From: Candidatus Nitrosopumilus sp.
Lineage (GTDB): Archaea > Thermoproteota > Nitrososphaeria > Nitrososphaerales > Nitrosopumilaceae
Length of the DNA: 35,627 nt
Direction of reading: 5' to 3'
NCBI GenBank assembly: GCA_003702525.1
Contig: REGJ01000010.1
Coordinates: forward strand, 1-35,627
Shown: positions 33,086-35,627 of the stretch, piece by piece
Layout: each line of letters opens with the position of its first letter
Position numbering within the stretch: position 1 is the stretch's first letter
Notes under the pieces: model-generated
Seen by the model: only the letters and a program-made list of their open reading frames with translations
Told to the model about the DNA's origin: nothing
Databases searched by the model: none
Translations under genes and position numbers: made by a program

Positions 33086-33787
33086 TCATTTAGCTGTTAT
33101 TTTGCTTCTACCACCGTGAGCTGTTCTAAATACATTCATTCCAATAAAGTAATTTTCATGTAAAGATTCTAAATAAGTAATTTCATCTTCTGTGTCTTTG
33201 ATGTCTTTTTCAGTTGCATCAGGATTACTCTTCAATGTTTCAAGTTTTAGTTTTGCAACTTCTAAAATTTCACCTACACCTCGTTCATAATTTGATTTTC
33301 CTTCAAACTCTGGACTAAGAACATTTTCCGGATTATAAGCAGGAGTTTGATCTTGCGGAATTTCTACTTGTCTAGTAACAGATTCTTGTTGTTCAGCAGT
33401 TAAAATTGGTCGTGGGAAACGATCCTCTTTTTCCAACCAAAATTCAGGTTCTCCCATTTCACGTCTAAAGATTTCCTCACCTTGTCTCTTAAAGGTATAA
33501 TCAGGTGCTTTTGCAGCATCAGCTTTTACTTCAGCTGCAATTACTTTGTATTCTTCCTCAGCTGCAGCTTCAGCTTTTGCTTTTGCTGCTTCTGCCCTCT
33601 CAATTGCAGTTTTTGCTGCTACTTCTGCAGCCTCTGCCGCTTCTGCTGCAAGTTCAGCTTCTTTCATAGCAGATGCAGCAACATCAGATGCATTTGTAGA
33701 ACTACTTTCACCATTATCTGAAGAAGAATCTACTTGTTCAATTTCAGGAGTTTTTTCTTCTACCTCTTCTTTTTTCTCTTCAGACAT
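33086..33787 (-). CDS. Acidic alanine-rich coiled-coil protein
   Basis: 233 residues from ATG 33787 (the preceding in-frame TTG is less likely). Residues 1-40 are acidic and Ser-rich; about 40-95 are Ala/Glu/Lys heptad-like (EAAEAAEVAAKTAIERAEAA), a probable coiled coil; about 96-234 look like a folded domain with conserved-looking segments EPEFWLEKEDRFPRPILT and NYERGVGEILEVAKLK. No family recognised. It ends 12 bases before the hemA homologue, which has a Shine-Dalgarno in the gap, so they form an operon. It may help or regulate its neighbour, but that is inference. Confidence 0.78.
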   Translation of the reverse strand: MSEEKKEEVEEKTPEIEQVDSSSDNGESSSTNASDVAASAMKEAELAAEAAEAAEVAAKTAIERAEAAKAKAEAAAEEEYKVIAAEVKADAAKAPDYTFKRQGEEIFRREMGEPEFWLEKEDRFPRPILTAEQQESVTRQVEIPQDQTPAYNPENVLSPEFEGKSNYERGVGEILEVAKLKLETLKSNPDATEKDIKDTEDEITYLESLHENYFIGMNVFRTAHGGRSKITAK

Positions 33788-33906
33788 CAAATTTTTACTA
33801 AAATAGCCTGAATTTTAATATTCTTGTGACAAAGACTGTAAATCATTAGTTTTAGAACGAAAATACAATTGTGATCGGTTTGAAAGTGATTAAATGAAAA
33901 TAATGG

Positions 33907-33981
33907 CGCCCTCGGCGGGATTTGAACACGCGTCTCAGCCGTGACAGGGCCGAATTCTAGACCGGGCTATACTACAAGGGC
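33907..33981 (-). tRNA. tRNA-Asp (GTC anticodon)
   Basis: 75 nt on the minus strand: GCCCTTG pairs with CGAGGGC (one T-G), discriminator G 33907, CCA encoded at 33906-33904. Anticodon stem CGGCC/GGCTG around CTGTCAC gives GTC. T-loop TTCAAAT is normal, but the T-stem GCGTG/CCCGC has a T-C mismatch at 52-62. Confidence 0.94.
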
Positions 33982-34047
33982 ACAAGTTCAATGAATCAAA
34001 TTGCCAGATTAAAAGTTTCTGTCACAACAATAAATTTTGTAAAAGAC

Positions 34048-34057
34048 TAAATTATAC
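34048..34057 (+). promoter_or_regulatory. TATA box of tRNA-Lys
   Basis: TAAATTATAC about 25 bases before the mature 5' end of tRNA-Lys; the gap is shared with the divergent tRNA-Asp promoter. Confidence 0.5.
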
Positions 34058-34077
34058 ACGTAAAGCATTTTTCGTGA

Positions 34078-34151
34078 GGGTCTATGGCGCAGCCAGGTAG
34101 CGCACCGGACTTTTAATCCGGTTGTCAAGGGTCCGAATCCCTTTAGACCCG
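34078..34151 (+). tRNA. tRNA-Lys (TTT anticodon)
   Basis: 74 nt: GGGTCTA pairs with TAGACCC, discriminator G 34151, anticodon stem CCGGA/TCCGG around CTTTTAA gives TTT. No CCA encoded (CTA follows). The T-loop reads TCCGAAT, with C at position 55 where T (pseudouridine) is nearly universal. Confidence 0.94.
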
Positions 34152-34167
34152 CTACTTTTCTTTTTCA

Positions 34168-35624
34168 TTAAATAATTTCATCAATTTGTTTTTTCAAATC
34201 TTCAAGAGAAGAACTGATTTTGTTTTCTCGATGAGTAAGATCAGTTCTAAAATCATTAATTTTTTTGAGTCTATCAGAAATCATTCGTTTTTGTTCATCG
34301 TATCCTGAAGAACCGTATGATTTTCTCTCCTTTAGAGAGGATACCACAGTTATGGAAGAAATGATTTTTGAGACTAGTTTAGGATCAACTTTGGTGTCAG
34401 CCACAGATTTTTTGATATCAGATGGAGTAAGTTTTGAAATTGGTTTTTTTGATAAATGTGCCAATTGTGTTAAAGAGCCAGCAATTTTATGAGTTACACG
34501 GAATGGGATTCCTTCTTGAACTAATTTTTCTGCAATGTCTAATGCAATAAGATTACTAGACTCTGTTACTTTTTTCATTTGTTTTTCATTTACTTTCAAA
34601 GTAAGAAGCATTGATTTGAAAATTAAAAGGGCGTTGATTGAAATCTTTGATGTAGACCAAATTGAAGATTTTATCTGTTGCAAGTCACGTCCATAACCAG
34701 AAGCCAATCCTTTAACAGTAGTTAGAATTGCAGTAAGATTTCCAATTACCTCAGATGTCTTTCCACGAGTTAGTTCTAAGATGTCAGGATTTTTCTTTTG
34801 AGGCATTACACTTGATGGGGATGTAAATTCGTCAGCTAATTCAATAAAAGAAAATTCAGAGGTGGACCAAATTACAAAGTCTTCAGCAATTTTACTTAGG
34901 TTGGTCATCAAAATTGAGATCATTGAGACATACTCTGCTACAAAGTCTCGGGTACTAGTTGCATCAATTGAATTTTCAACCACATCATCAAACCCTAGCA
35001 TCTTTGCAGTGCTGTGTCTATCTATTGGAATACTTGTTCCACCTACAGGTCCTGCGCCCAATGGACTTTGATTAATTCTTTCAAATGTTCCATAGAGTCT
35101 TTGAAAGTCTCTTGATAAAACATCTGCATGTGCAAGAAGATAATGAGAGAATAAACCAGCTTGAGCTTGTTGAAGATGAGTGTAAAGTGGCATGATGGTT
35201 TTTTGGTGGTTTTTAGCCACAGAAACTAGTGCTTCAATAGTATCTAAGAGACAATTACAAATCACATTGATGTCATCTCTAATCTTCATTCGAATATCTA
35301 ATACAACTTGATCATTTCTTGAACGTGCAGTATGCATTTTACCGCCACTGGCCATTCCGGCTCGTTTGATTACTAGTGCTTCAATTAATTCATGAATATC
35401 TTCAGCACCAGATGATGAATCAAATGTTTCATCTTTTAAGCTCTCTAAGGAAGAAAGAATCTTTTTTGCATCGTTTTTTGTGATATATTTTGTTGATACA
35501 GCATCAAAGCATGAGCTTGACTTCCAACAATGTCATAAAAAGCGATTGCAGCATCATCATCAATGGATGAAACATAATCTAAAGTAATATCACTCAAATC
35601 ATTTCCAAGACGTGAACGATACAT
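34168..35624 (-). CDS. argH: Argininosuccinate lyase with a frameshift near the N-terminus
   Basis: Final step of arginine synthesis (argininosuccinate to arginine and fumarate). The gene runs from ATG 35624 (MYRSRLGNDLSDITLDYVSS) to the stop at 34168. The N-terminal 52 or so residues are in one frame, which stops at TAG 35445-35447; the rest, including MASGGKMHTARSRNDQ and the signature SSVMPQKKNPDILEL, is in the next frame. One missing A in the AAAAAA run at 35474-35479 (plus-strand T6) accounts for it; adding one base joins QNISQ to KNDAKKILSS and gives 485 residues, the family length. It is either a sequencing/assembly error or a real mutation; if real the gene is a pseudogene or depends on slippage. 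Confidence 0.9.
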
Positions 35625-35627
35625 TAC

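Noticed and set aside
33482-33806. Two Ser/Ala/Cys/Phe-rich plus-strand open frames
   Set aside because: They are antisense reflections of the Ala/Glu/Lys-rich coiled-coil gene.
35470-35485. Programmed -1 frameshift in argH
   Set aside because: The A6-C run resembles a slippery site, but its phase is not the standard X-XXY-YYZ phase for the upstream frame and no downstream stimulatory structure was seen; an indel is simpler.

Overview
The window reads as a chromosomal stretch of an ammonia-oxidising-type archaeon (Thaumarchaeota/Nitrososphaerota, most like Nitrosopumilus). The evidence is AT-rich DNA, archaeal TATA boxes about 25 bases upstream of leaderless starts, Shine-Dalgarno sites only inside operons, archaeal-type proteins (ABCE1, RFC large subunit, ArdI-type acetyltransferase, Trm5-like methylase), an 11-gene complex I locus without nuoEFG, and a three-gene acetyl/propionyl-CoA carboxylase as used in the hydroxypropionate/hydroxybutyrate cycle. 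The lineage is inferred from gene content; no database search was made.

Layout. 1-1470 (-): a pentose-phosphate fusion protein, transketolase N-terminal half joined to ribulose-phosphate 3-epimerase, running off the left edge. 1634-4204: small zinc-binding and regulatory proteins and a leucyl aminopeptidase. 4251-4367 (-): 5S rRNA. 4461-7081 (+): ABCE1 coupled to a Trm5-like methyltransferase. 7083-10746: small membrane protein, N-acetyltransferase, site-2 protease homologue, LarA-like protein and pyrE. 10857-12676: tRNA-Met(CAU), a CADD-like diiron/Fe-Mn oxygenase homologue, a tRNA-Glu whose T-loop carries a 15-nt intron, and a prenyl diphosphate synthase. 12666-23066 (-): nuoABCDHIJKMLN, one leftward operon. 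23181-27219: PrxQ/BCP-type peroxiredoxin and the biotin-dependent carboxylase operon. 27326-29927 (-): operon with RFC large subunit between two uncharacterised proteins. 29998-31991 (+): inositol monophosphatase/FBPase, ferredoxin-NADP reductase-like flavoprotein and a DUF1059-like small protein. 31997-33787 (-): glutamyl-tRNA reductase homologue and an acidic alanine-rich protein. 33904-34151: divergent tRNA-Asp and tRNA-Lys. 34168-35624 (-): argH, interrupted by one frameshift.

Most of the window is housekeeping and central metabolism; I see no phage, IS element, CRISPR array or defence island. The points most worth checking are (1) the transketolase-epimerase fusion, (2) a glutamyl-tRNA reductase with Ala in place of the catalytic Cys, (3) a CADD-like protein that keeps the metal ligands plus the sacrificial Tyr and Lys, (4) a perfect 3-4-3 bulge-helix-bulge intron in the T-loop of tRNA-Glu, (5) an exact 110-bp intragenic duplication in a zinc-ribbon gene, and (6) the argH frameshift at an A6 run. 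No gap longer than 300 bases is left without a gene.
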